A stretch of 13,278 bases of DNA. Source: Clostridiales bacterium. GTDB lineage: Bacteria > Bacillota > Clostridia > Saccharofermentanales > Saccharofermentanaceae. Positions 1 through 6,719 of this stretch are shown piece by piece. The stretch lies in contig JAFGGR010000165.1 of assembly GCA_016930475.1 (NCBI GenBank), positions 1 to 13,278 of the forward strand, read 5' to 3'. The position numbers and the translations under genes are program-made. The notes below the pieces were generated by a model. It saw only the letters and a list, made by a program, of their open reading frames with translations, had not been told where the DNA came from and searched no databases. The number at the start of each line of letters is the position of its first letter. Position 1 is the first letter of the stretch.

Positions 1-2
1 GC

Positions 3-305
3 GGATATGACGCGGTTTTCGTCGGCAGTAATACCCCTTACACGGACTTCTATAACGCCGCAGACCTGATAAAGCCCGACATCATCGCGATCGGCGTCAG
101 CAATTTCTATAATCTGGTCATCACCAAGAAGATCATCACCGAACTTCGGGAGCGTATCGGAGGCAAGAGCGTCATCGTCGTCGGCGGAAACGCTTTTAAA
201 GACGCACCGCATAACGTCGAACTCGTCGGTGCCGACGATGCGGTCCAGACCTTCGAAGATGTTCGAAAAATGGTCGATGCGATCGGTTCGGAGGTGGCTA
301 AATGA
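3..305 (+). CDS. B12-binding-domain protein, C-terminal part (5' end outside window)
   Basis: The frame is open from the left edge and ends at TGA 303-305, giving about 100 residues. The visible part reads as the second half of a Rossmann-like cobalamin-binding domain: VFVGSN, then PDIIAIGVS, a long helix (ITKKIITELRERIGG) and the strand VIVVGGNAF. These match the usual order in the B12-binding domains of corrinoid proteins and B12-dependent regulators. The cobalamin-ligating DxHxxG motif would lie upstream and cannot be seen, so cofactor binding is inferred. The stop overlaps the ATG of the ABC permease (ATGA), which implies co-transcription and translational coupling. It could be a corrinoid methyl carrier, a stand-alone B12-binding protein or the sensor part of a regulator; the visible part does not decide. 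Confidence 0.75.
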   Translation, partial: GYDAVFVGSNTPYTDFYNAADLIKPDIIAIGVSNFYNLVITKKIITELRERIGGKSVIVVGGNAFKDAPHNVELVGADDAVQTFEDVRKMVDAIGSEVAK

Positions 306-1471
306 AGCTCAGCTATCAGATCGCGACGCGATTTTTGAAATCTGCCCTGACCCAAACCCTGATCATCATCTTGGGCATCGGGATCGGCGTCTCCGTTCAG
401 ATCTTTATCGGTTCGCTGATCCAGGGGCTCCAGAAGAGTCTGGTCAATACGACGATCGGTAACGCCGCACATGTTTCGGTGACCGATGACGACGACGGCT
501 TTATCAAGGACTATGAGGCGGTTATCCGATCTGCCGTGGATGCCGACGACCGCATCGTCGCCGCCTCTCCGGTGCTCAACGCTTCCGTCCTGATCGAAAA
601 GGACGGCGAGTCGCAGTCCCTTCTGATCCGCGGCTTTGACCTTCAGAGGGCGGAGGATATTTACGAGTTTTCGGAGTACCTCGTTGAAGGGGCGATGCCG
701 AACGCGGACGGGAAGGTCCTTTTGGGCGTGATTGCCCGGGACAATTTTGAGCTTTCCGTCGGCGATACGATCTCGCTGATCACGCCCGATAAGCGCACCG
801 TCGAGTGTTCGGTCTCCGGGTTTTTCGATTATAAGGTTGCCGCGCCCAACGAGAGTTGGTGTATTACCACGCTTCCGACGGTGCAGGCGATTTTCGAGTT
901 GGAAGACGTTGTCAGCGCGATCGAATTTCAGGTCGATCAGGATCTCGTATTCGAGGCCGACGCCGTCGCGAAAAATGTCGCGGGTGCCATCGCTTCCGAT
1001 TCCGACACCCTTATAGTCGGCGAATGGAAGGAAGCGAACGGGCAGTTATTAAGCGGGCTTCAGGGGCAGAGCATCTCGAGCATCATGATCCAGGTCTTCG
1101 TGATGATCTCCGTCGTCCTGGGCATCGCGAGCGTTCTGGCGATCAGCGTCATGCAAAAGTCCCGTCAGATCGGAATCCTCAAAGCGATGGGCATCCAAAA
1201 CGGCTCTTCCAGCCTGATCTTCCTGTTCCAGGGACTGATCCTCGGGATCTTCGGCGCGATCGCCGGCGTTCTTCTGGGACTTGGGCTTTCTTTCGCATTT
1301 ACGACCTTCGCGCTCAAGCCGGACGGGACCCCCGTCGTTCCGCTTTATATCGATCCGGCATTCATCGCTCTTTCCGCTGCGATCGCCGTCGTCGCGTGTA
1401 TCATCGCGTCTTTGATCCCCGCTCGAAAATCATCCGTCCTGAACCCGATCGACATCATTCGCAATCAGTAG
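302..1471 (+). CDS. ABC transporter permease, FtsX/MacB/LolC-like
   Basis: A 389-residue inner-membrane permease. There is one N-terminal membrane helix (about residues 18-40), a large extracytoplasmic MacB-type periplasmic-core-like domain (about 45-255), then three C-terminal helices (about 262-287, 305-335, 350-374) forming an FtsX domain. The sequence MQKSRQIGILKAMG after the second helix is the conserved cytoplasmic coupling segment of this family. This 1+3 helix arrangement is typical of MacB, LolC/E and related permeases that move or extract substrates at the outer face of the membrane. The ATG is coupled to the preceding B12-domain gene, and the ATPase follows 10 nt downstream. The substrate is unknown: peptide, lipoprotein or envelope-stress roles are all possible. 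Confidence 0.9.
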   Translation: MKLSYQIATRFLKSALTQTLIIILGIGIGVSVQIFIGSLIQGLQKSLVNTTIGNAAHVSVTDDDDGFIKDYEAVIRSAVDADDRIVAASPVLNASVLIEKDGESQSLLIRGFDLQRAEDIYEFSEYLVEGAMPNADGKVLLGVIARDNFELSVGDTISLITPDKRTVECSVSGFFDYKVAAPNESWCITTLPTVQAIFELEDVVSAIEFQVDQDLVFEADAVAKNVAGAIASDSDTLIVGEWKEANGQLLSGLQGQSISSIMIQVFVMISVVLGIASVLAISVMQKSRQIGILKAMGIQNGSSSLIFLFQGLILGIFGAIAGVLLGLGLSFAFTTFALKPDGTPVVPLYIDPAFIALSAAIAVVACIIASLIPARKSSVLNPIDIIRNQ

Positions 1472-1481
1472 GAGGTGCCGC

Positions 1482-2174
1482 ATGGGCAATATTTTGGAAC
1501 TCAAAAACATCAATAAGATTTACGGCACGACGGTCAAGACCCAGGTGCTCTACGATATTAATCTCGGATTCAAAGAGGGCTCGTTCAACTCGATCATCGG
1601 CCAGTCCGGCTCGGGCAAGTCGACCCTGATGAACATCATGGGCACGCTCGATACCCCGACCTCCGGCGATGTCGTCGTCGACGGCGTTATAACGAGCGGC
1701 ATGAAGGCCTCCCAGCTCGCTTCGTACAGAAATCAGAGCATCGGCTTTGTCTTTCAGTTTCACTACCTGCTCCCGGAATTCACCGCGCTCGAGAATGTCC
1801 TGATGCCCTATCGCATCGGCCACAAGACCGTTCCAAAGGAAACGACGGATCGCGCGAAGGAACTGATGAAGCTCGTCGGGCTCGAAAAGGTGATGAACAA
1901 CAACGCGACGCAGATGTCCGGAGGTCAACAGCAACGCACGGCGATCGCCCGCGCGCTTTTGAATCAACCCAAGATGATCCTCGCCGACGAGCCGACCGGA
2001 AACCTCGATTCGCTCTCGACCGAGACGATCTATGAACTTTTACGCGACATCAACGACCGCTTCGGTACGACGTTTATCATCATCACCCACGACCGAAGGA
2101 TCGCCGAAAAGGCCGACCGGATCATCGAGATCACGGACGGCCGGATCAACCTGGATTTGCTGAAAAATAACTGA
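1482..2174 (+). CDS. ABC transporter ATP-binding protein, LolD/MacB type
   Basis: A 230-residue ATPase, full length for the family. It has Walker A GQSGSGKST (residues 40-48), a Q-loop at Gln92 in FVFQFHYLLPEFTALENV, signature SGGQQ (146-150), Walker B MILADEP with catalytic Glu170, a D-loop (GNLDS) and switch His203 in ITHD. The extended Q-loop and ILADEPTGNLDS are typical of the MacB/LolD/FtsE group that pairs with FtsX-like permeases, which fits the preceding gene. An AGGAGG ribosome site overlaps the permease stop codon (about 1470-1475) and is well placed for the ATG. It energises the neighbouring permease by ATP hydrolysis at the cytoplasmic face. It is the last gene of this operon on the + strand; I saw no clear terminator hairpin after it. 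Confidence 0.95.
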   Translation: MGNILELKNINKIYGTTVKTQVLYDINLGFKEGSFNSIIGQSGSGKSTLMNIMGTLDTPTSGDVVVDGVITSGMKASQLASYRNQSIGFVFQFHYLLPEFTALENVLMPYRIGHKTVPKETTDRAKELMKLVGLEKVMNNNATQMSGGQQQRTAIARALLNQPKMILADEPTGNLDSLSTETIYELLRDINDRFGTTFIIITHDRRIAEKADRIIEITDGRINLDLLKNN

Positions 2175-2208
2175 GGATACGTAAACCCTAAAGCGCCCAT
2201 TTCTTCAT

Positions 2209-2310
2209 TTACAAGAGATTGATAAAAAGAGGAATGCTCGCGACGGATAATACGAACAGGACGATGTAGATTAAGCTGGATTGCGTTTCGATAAGCCTCA
2301 AAACATTCAT
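2209..2310 (-). other. Possible 33-codon single-helix membrane micro-ORF (weak)
   Basis: The stretch between the ATPase stop (2174) and the zinc-ribbon stop (2409) holds no convincing gene. The best candidate on the minus strand runs from ATG 2310-2308 to TAA 2211-2209. It would encode a short polar start (MNVLRLIETQ) followed by a roughly 20-residue hydrophobic helix (SSLIYIVLFVLSVASIPLF). No ribosome binding site precedes the ATG. It lies downstream of the zinc-ribbon gene on the same strand but in another frame, so it may be the decayed membrane-anchor end of that gene or chance. The case rests only on hydrophobicity. Confidence 0.2.
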
Positions 2311-2408
2311 AAGAGATAATGTCGCAAAGTATATGATTCTTATTGATGGAAACTACGAGCACCCAAGATTTCGGCTTCGTACGATCAACATAATTCTTTG
2401 CGTAATTT

Positions 2409-2615
2409 TTATGCGAGGATTTCGGGATCATGAACCGGGTTGCTATTCCCGCACGAAGGACAATACTCTCCGAAATCATACCGGAACCCGCATTTTCCAT
2501 GTCTTATCTGACTGGCATGCGCGCGCTCCGGCGATCCGATCTCTGAGTCATTGTGACCGCAGGAGGGGCAGGTTTTTCCGGCGTTGAAACGAAATCCGCA
2601 ATTTGAACACTTCAC
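2409..2615 (-). CDS. Small double zinc-ribbon protein (68 aa, GTG start)
   Basis: The start chosen is GTG 2615-2613, because minus-strand GAGGG lies 5 nt upstream and a promoter-like pair sits about 50-75 nt upstream. An in-frame ATG at 2699 would add 28 residues but has no good ribosome site. The product has two similar ribbons. The first has Cys3-x2-Cys6 and Cys16-x2-Cys19. The second has His39-x2-Cys42 and Cys52-x2-Cys55. Both have the same nine-residue gap and the motif CGFR-(Y/F). The first ligand of ribbon 2 is His in place of Cys, which may still bind zinc. Such ribbons often sit at the N-terminus of Bacillota membrane or regulatory proteins, so this may be a shortened gene. Function is unknown. 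Confidence 0.55.
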   Translation of the reverse strand: MKCSNCGFRFNAGKTCPSCGHNDSEIGSPERAHASQIRHGKCGFRYDFGEYCPSCGNSNPVHDPEILA

Positions 2616-2664
2616 TTGAATCCCTCGCTGAACGAAGAAAAGAACGAAATCGTCATTACTACTA

Positions 2665-2693
2665 GATATAGCGAAACTGGAATGTTTTATCAA
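2665..2693 (-). promoter_or_regulatory. Candidate promoter for the zinc-ribbon gene
   Basis: On the minus strand TTGATA (2693-2688) is followed after 17 nt by TATATC (2670-2665). Five of six -35 positions and four of six -10 positions match the sigma-A consensus. It lies between the MITE and the GTG start, so transcription of the zinc-ribbon gene may survive the insertion. The call is by eye only. Confidence 0.35.
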
Positions 2694-2700
2694 GCCCATT

Positions 2701-2708
2701 ATATTTGA
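2701..2708. repeat. Left 8-bp target-site duplication of the MITE
   Basis: ATATTTGA directly abuts the left terminal repeat and is repeated exactly at 3052-3059 beyond the right end. An 8-bp duplication is characteristic of the ISL3 family. Confidence 0.9.
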
Positions 2709-2732
2709 GGCTCTTCACCTATTTCCGTGAAA
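2709..2732 (+). repeat. Left terminal inverted repeat
   Basis: A 24-bp perfect match to the reverse complement of 3028-3051. Similarity stops at the 25th base, A on the left against C on the right. Confidence 0.9.
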
Positions 2733-3027
2733 AGTGAACAGGAAACCGGTTCGGAATCACTCCGTTGCCGTTTTCCTGCGACCCACTGGGTCACGATCCG
2801 GAATTCTTCAAATATTCGAAGTGCGTTCGCGAAGCGGAGTGTCCGACCGATGACTTTGCTGCTTGCATGCATGAGCAGCACATTCTAATGCATACAAAAA
2901 GAGTGCGATTGACGGATTTCTGTCGGTAGTTATCCGCACGAAAGGACAGAGCTACGGACGAAACGCTTCTCTCCTTGGGGTATCGTACGCATCGTCGCTC
3001 TCGTTGCAGAAAATCACTGATTCTGTG

Positions 3028-3051
3028 TTTCACGGAAATAGGTGAAGAGCC
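3028..3051 (-). repeat. Right terminal inverted repeat
   Basis: The reverse complement equals 2709-2732 base for base. The outer base is G (minus strand) next to the duplicated target ATATTTGA. Confidence 0.9.
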
Positions 3052-3059
3052 ATATTTGA
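3052..3059. repeat. Right 8-bp target-site duplication of the MITE
   Basis: ATATTTGA is identical to 2701-2708. Removing one copy plus the element restores a plausible uninterrupted intergenic region. Confidence 0.9.
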
Positions 3060-3220
3060 ACGCGAAAATGCCGAATCACCTCAAAAAACAGAAAAATTTG
3101 ATGATTTCCGAGTATTTTTGAGTGACGAATGCTCAAAAAAGCGTTACAATATTCGCTATGGAGCATGGAATGGATAAGGTCATAAAGACTTTTTGCGTTT
3201 AGTAGGAAACATAAGCTGTA

Positions 3221-3229
3221 TGTTATATT
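3221..3229 (+). promoter_or_regulatory. Candidate extended -10 promoter for the DUF1648 gene
   Basis: TG-T-TATATT forms an extended -10 element (TATATT matches five of six consensus positions); no good -35 is visible. Transcription would begin near 3236, giving a leader of about 22 nt to the ATG at 3258. That argues against the in-frame GTG at 3240, which would lie almost at the transcript start. Confidence 0.35.
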
Positions 3230-3257
3230 TATTGGATACGTGGGGAGAACTCGATCA

Positions 3258-4004
3258 ATGAGCGAATCAAAGGAACGGATGTCCGCACAAAACGCCGGCG
3301 GATCAGAGATGCAACCGGACGAGCCCATGACCGAGTGGCTCAGTCTTATCAAGCACTCGTGGATATGGTTTGCCGCGGCCGCGGTGCTTCTTATAGGGGG
3401 CTCCATTTACGCTGTGTACGCTTATGATCGAATCCCCGATCCGATTGTCGCACATTGGAATTTGGCAATGGATCCGGACCGATATGCGGTCAAAAGCCTC
3501 GTGCGTGTATTGGCAATCTCCGGCACGGGAATACTGATCGTACTGATTCTTTTCTTATTCTCATGGATCGTCCGTATAACGGTCGTTTCCGGCTACACGA
3601 AGCTCGGAGGATACGACCCGATTTTCGATCCCTTGAGAACATCCTCGACCGAGGAGTCTCAGGATCCGGGCGAGCGGGTCCGTATTCAGAAGCTTCTTTT
3701 TTATGAATACGTCCGTCATGCGATCGGTATGGAGTCACTTTTGATTTCTCTTATGTTTTGCGCGGTCCTTCTCCGGACAATGAACCCGAGCGCCATCCCG
3801 TCCATCGGAATGGTCGTCGTCATTTACGGGGCGGCACTGCTGATGATCGCGATACCGATCATACTGATGTTGACCGCCGGCGTCGGCGGGCACAAACTGG
3901 ACCCGTCGAGGTCCCGGCTCGTTTTCAGTTCATATGCGATCGGTCATGCGTTGATCGTCACGGCACTTTTCGCTTATCTTGTGACGATCTATCAGGTCGG
4001 GTGA
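3258..4004 (+). CDS. DUF1648-type integral membrane protein
   Basis: A 248-residue protein from ATG 3258, chosen because GGGGAGA (3242-3248) is well spaced upstream; GTG 3240 in frame is less likely. After a polar N-terminus of about 30 residues comes a helix (about 36-56) followed by YAYDRIPDPIVAHWNLAMDPDRYAVKS. This is the DUF1648 signature (Y-x-x-(L/I)PD-x-(I/V)-x-x-HWN...PDRY...K). Four more hydrophobic helices lie at about 82-108, 155-175, 183-206 and 222-243. DUF1648 is found in SdpI-type immunity/signal membrane proteins and in many Bacillota proteins of unknown role; SdpI-like immunity is only a possibility here. The nitroreductase starts 23 nt downstream and is probably co-transcribed. 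Confidence 0.8.
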   Translation: MSESKERMSAQNAGGSEMQPDEPMTEWLSLIKHSWIWFAAAAVLLIGGSIYAVYAYDRIPDPIVAHWNLAMDPDRYAVKSLVRVLAISGTGILIVLILFLFSWIVRITVVSGYTKLGGYDPIFDPLRTSSTEESQDPGERVRIQKLLFYEYVRHAIGMESLLISLMFCAVLLRTMNPSAIPSIGMVVVIYGAALLMIAIPIILMLTAGVGGHKLDPSRSRLVFSSYAIGHALIVTALFAYLVTIYQVG

Positions 4005-4027
4005 TCAAGCTGTGGGAGGATCGCTGT

Positions 4028-4564
4028 ATGTCAGAAACGATGCATACGATCATGAATCGAATGAGTTATCGAGGGAAGTATCTGGATCGACCCGTTCCCG
4101 CGGAGGATCTGAAACGCATTATGGAGGCCGGTCTGGCCGCTCCTTCCGGGTGCAATAAGCAAACGGTTTCTTTGATCGCAGTGGATGACTCTGATCTGCT
4201 CAGGCGCCTTCACCAAGTGATCCGACCGCCGATCGGCGATACCGCTCCGGCGATGATCTGTGTGCTTACCCGTCGGATCGTTGCATACCGCGACCGTCTG
4301 TTCAATGTTCAGGATTACTCGGCCGCAATCATGAATATGCTCTTGGCCATTGAGGCGTTGGGCTATCGTAGTTGTTGGATCGAGGGTCATATAACGGACA
4401 CGGACCGGATCGGCCGGCAGATGGCAGACATTCTCGGCGTGCCGGAAGAATTCGAACTGGTCTGCTTTTTGCCGGTCGGAATTGCCGCCGAGGAGCAGAA
4501 ACGACCGAAGAAACGGTCGTTCGAGGAGCGGGCGTGGTTCAATTATTTCCTGAAGAATGAGTGA
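4028..4564 (+). CDS. Nitroreductase-family FMN-dependent oxidoreductase
   Basis: A 178-residue protein. The start ATG 4028 has GGGAGG 8 nt upstream, while the frame upstream of it overlaps the DUF1648 gene. The N-terminal RMSYRGKYLDRPVPAEDLKRIMEAGLAAPSGCNKQ (residues 11-45) is the family's phosphate/FMN-binding opening (R-x-S-x-R... AAxxAPS-x-x-NxQ). DYSAAIMNMLLAIEALGYRSCWIEG (97-120) is the second conserved block, where the G-x-x-S/T-CW segment contacts FMN. The length is at the short end for the family, and the C-terminus KRSFEERAWFN is typical. It presumably reduces a nitro, quinone or other electrophilic substrate with NAD(P)H as a dimer. The substrate is unknown. Confidence 0.88.
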   Translation: MSETMHTIMNRMSYRGKYLDRPVPAEDLKRIMEAGLAAPSGCNKQTVSLIAVDDSDLLRRLHQVIRPPIGDTAPAMICVLTRRIVAYRDRLFNVQDYSAAIMNMLLAIEALGYRSCWIEGHITDTDRIGRQMADILGVPEEFELVCFLPVGIAAEEQKRPKKRSFEERAWFNYFLKNE

Positions 4565-4581
4565 GATATTGGGGTCCTTTA

Positions 4582-4610
4582 TTGTGACGAATCCCGGGAT
4601 GTGATAGCAT
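4582..4610 (+). promoter_or_regulatory. Weak candidate promoter with a central palindrome, upstream of the SPFH pair
   Basis: TTGTGA (4582-4587), a 17-nt spacer and TAGCAT (4605-4610) each match four of six consensus bases. Inside the spacer lies the perfect 10-bp palindrome ATCCCGGGAT (4591-4600), a placement expected of a repressor site but short enough to be chance. The leader to the SPFH start would be about 130 nt. The rest of 4565-4745 shows no RNA element I recognise. Confidence 0.22.
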
Positions 4611-4745
4611 TGATATCAGAGGACTTTGATAAAAATCCGCTCCGAATCGAGTCGCTATAACGCGAGGCAGTACACTTGACGAGGAGCGCCTTTTCGGGCA
4701 TTGCGCGAATCATTAGTCCGGTGTTTATGAAAGCGAGGAAGCAAT

Positions 4746-5741
4746 ATGGAAGCGTTTTGGGCCTTCATGGCCGGAATTGGTTTGTTTCTGATCATCAAAT
4801 ATGGTATCGGCGGGTTTTTTATCCTGAACCAGAATGAGCGTGCGGTGAAGACCGTTTTCGGGAAGGCACAGCGTATTGAGGGAAAGACGACGCTCGACGA
4901 TCCGATTTCCGAAGGCTTGAACGAGACGGAGAAGGAAAGGTACAGTTACCCCCTGGTCCGCGTGATTCAACCGGGCGGTCCGTATTTCAAGTGGCCGTGG
5001 GAGAAGGTCTATAAGGTCTCCGTGGCGACCGAGACCGCCAATATGGCATACGATCCGGAGAATGCCAGGGCGAATCACAACAACACGATCCTGGATGCAG
5101 TAACGAAGGACCAACTGAATATCGGACTGTCCGGGCAGATTCGATATCGGGTTTCGGATAAGAATCTTTACGCATATATATTCGGCGTCAAGAATCCGAT
5201 CGCTTACGTGATGGGCTATTTTGTGTCGGTTCTACGCGAGCGGATCGCCAATTTCGAAGGGAAAGCGATGGAGCTCGACGAGGAGCCTGCGGATAAGGAT
5301 ATCGCCTTAACGGTGCAAGGGATCTCGATCAATGATCTGCGTAAGAATCTGCGTGAGCTGAACGATCATATGGATCAGGAGTGCAGTGTTTCCGCCGCAC
5401 GTTACGGCGCCGTGCTGGAAGCCTCGCTGATCACGGGGATCGATCCGCCGGAAGAGGTGGAGTCCGCCTTGGCGGCGATCAATACCGCACATAATCAGGT
5501 GTCCTCGGACATCAGTCTGGCGCAGGCGGCCGCCGACCAGAGGATCGTCGAATCCAGACGCGCCGTTGAGATCGAGACGCTCAAAGCGCAAGGCGAGATC
5601 GAGACCCTCGAAAAGCTCTCCGCACAGCTGATCGATCTCAAGAAGCAAGGTGGCCAAAAGGCTTTGGACGTCTATCTGCGCAATATCAAACTGGCGCTTC
5701 TCAACCAGACGACACGGATCGTACGGAGGCAGAAGCAATGA
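4746..5741 (+). CDS. SPFH/band-7 domain membrane protein (first of a pair)
   Basis: A 331-residue protein with GAGGAAG before the ATG. One N-terminal hydrophobic helix (about residues 5-27) is followed by an SPFH domain opening ILNQNERAVKTVFGKAQRI. Next come a family-specific insertion (EGKTTLDDPISEGLNETE), the segment VIQPGGPYFKWPWEKVYKVS and DAVTKDQLNIGLSGQIRYRV. The C-terminal third (about 235-300) is charged and alanine-rich and probably coiled-coil, as in stomatin/prohibitin/HflK-C proteins, which oligomerise into membrane rings. No protease or NfeD gene is adjacent, unlike many stomatin operons. The stop overlaps the next SPFH gene (ATGA), so the two are likely made in fixed ratio and assemble together. 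The exact cellular role is unknown. Confidence 0.85.
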   Translation: MEAFWAFMAGIGLFLIIKYGIGGFFILNQNERAVKTVFGKAQRIEGKTTLDDPISEGLNETEKERYSYPLVRVIQPGGPYFKWPWEKVYKVSVATETANMAYDPENARANHNNTILDAVTKDQLNIGLSGQIRYRVSDKNLYAYIFGVKNPIAYVMGYFVSVLRERIANFEGKAMELDEEPADKDIALTVQGISINDLRKNLRELNDHMDQECSVSAARYGAVLEASLITGIDPPEEVESALAAINTAHNQVSSDISLAQAAADQRIVESRRAVEIETLKAQGEIETLEKLSAQLIDLKKQGGQKALDVYLRNIKLALLNQTTRIVRRQKQ

Positions 5742-6685
5742 GTGATCTTATGGATATCCTTAGCGAAATGGGGATGAGCGATATGAGTGAATATATTATT
5801 TATGCTGTGATCGGTTTTTTTCTGGCGGCCTTTGCCATTCCGATCTTCTTCTTTATCCTTCGGCTTTTTGGCGTCTATGTCGTCGTGAAGGAGAAGGAAG
5901 CCATTGTTTATACGCTTTTCGGAAACGTCGTCGGCGTGATGTCTGAGCCCGGACTCCATTTCCTCTGGAAGGAATTTGGTCCGCGCGCTCTGATCATCAA
6001 TACCATCGGACGCCGCTATCATGTCGATCTCCGATTGGATCAGGAGTATCTGCGCAGTCAGCCGGTCAACTCGGAAGAGGGCGCGCCGATGGGCGTCGGT
6101 ATCTGGTACGAGATGTACATCAGCGACCCCGTCCAGTACCTTTTCCGCAATGCGGATCCGAGGGGCTCTCTGGCTGCCAACGTCGGCAGTTCGACGGTTC
6201 GCTGTCTTTCCAACCTGCCGCTCGAAAAGATGATGTCCGACCGCCACGCGATGAGCCGCATGGTACGGGAAGAGGTGTCCAACAAGTCGATGGATTGGGG
6301 ATATCTTCTGGGATCGTGTTATATCCGTAAAGTGCATTTCCGCGACGCCGAGATGATCCGTCAGATCGAGAGCAAGGTCGTCAATCGCCTACGTCAGGTG
6401 ACTTCCGCGATCAAGCAGGACGGCGCGAACCAAGTGAGTATCATCCGCAGTGCCGCCGAGAAGAAGGCTGCGATCGACTTCGGAAAGGCGGCTGCGATAC
6501 GGCCGAAGATCGTCGGCGACGCGCTCAACAAGATCGCCGCCGACTCCGACATCGCGTCTGCGATGTTTGAAATTCTTGAGACCGACCGGATCCTCGACAG
6601 CAAGGTCCCGATCGAATGGATCCCGGAGGGAGCGGATCTGATGGCGCAACTCATCGCTTCGGGCGGAACGGCTTCGGCCAAGTAA
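5738..6685 (+). CDS. SPFH/band-7 domain membrane protein (second of a pair)
   Basis: A 315-residue protein translationally coupled to the first SPFH gene, with GGAGG upstream inside that gene. Later in-frame ATGs (5750, 5768, 5777) are possible starts. A strong membrane helix (about 19-45) precedes VVVKEKEAIVYTLFGNVVGVMSEPGLHFLW, the start of the SPFH domain. Distinctive blocks are LDQEYLRSQPVNSEEGAPM, STVRCLSNLPLEKM, YIRKVHFRDAEMIRQIE and RLRQVTSAIKQDGANQVSIIRS. The C-terminal region (about 225-290) is helical. From memory such blocks are strongly conserved in paired SPFH proteins of several bacterial phyla, but I know of no assigned function. A terminator hairpin follows 34 nt after the stop. 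Confidence 0.85.
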   Translation: MSDLMDILSEMGMSDMSEYIIYAVIGFFLAAFAIPIFFFILRLFGVYVVVKEKEAIVYTLFGNVVGVMSEPGLHFLWKEFGPRALIINTIGRRYHVDLRLDQEYLRSQPVNSEEGAPMGVGIWYEMYISDPVQYLFRNADPRGSLAANVGSSTVRCLSNLPLEKMMSDRHAMSRMVREEVSNKSMDWGYLLGSCYIRKVHFRDAEMIRQIESKVVNRLRQVTSAIKQDGANQVSIIRSAAEKKAAIDFGKAAAIRPKIVGDALNKIAADSDIASAMFEILETDRILDSKVPIEWIPEGADLMAQLIASGGTASAK

Positions 6686-6719
6686 AGCAAACGGGACTCT
6701 TTCTGACAATCAATATTAG

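Larger units (their letters stand above)
2709..3051. mobile_element. 343-bp MITE-like element, probably ISL3-family derived
   Basis: The ends are perfect 24-bp inverted repeats (2709-2732 and 3028-3051). Each begins GGCTCTTCACC when read inward and continues TATTTCCGTGAAA. An exact 8-bp direct repeat, ATATTTGA, flanks both ends. Terminal GG, an inverted repeat of about 24 bp and 8-bp target duplications are the known traits of ISL3-family insertion sequences; assignment to that family is from memory of these features, not a database match. At 343 bp it has no room for a transposase. The open frames inside it (minus strand, about 2791-3033) resemble nothing I recognise, so it is a non-autonomous element needing a transposase supplied elsewhere. 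Inside is a 7-bp hairpin (2857-2863 with 2874-2880). Intact ends and duplication suggest a fairly recent insertion. Confidence 0.85.

Noticed and set aside
856..1629. Alternative + frame of 257 codons across the permease and ATPase
   Set aside because: It is arginine-rich, without domains, and out of frame with two strongly recognised ABC proteins.
2791..3033. Minus-strand open frame of 80 codons inside the MITE
   Set aside because: No similarity to a transposase that I can recognise, no ribosome site, and it ends inside the element; likely chance.
3115..3139. Inverted repeat TTTTTGAG-N9-CTCAAAAA as a terminator
   Set aside because: The stem has only two GC pairs per arm and lies in an intergenic region with no gene ending there; too weak to call.
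4565..4745. Riboswitch or other structured leader before the SPFH genes
   Set aside because: No conserved riboswitch core, such as a cobalamin or T-box motif, could be seen in this 181-nt gap.
5672..6337. Antisense open frame of about 220 codons opposite the second SPFH gene
   Set aside because: It lies wholly antisense to a conserved SPFH protein and shows no domain; it is a by-product of codon usage.
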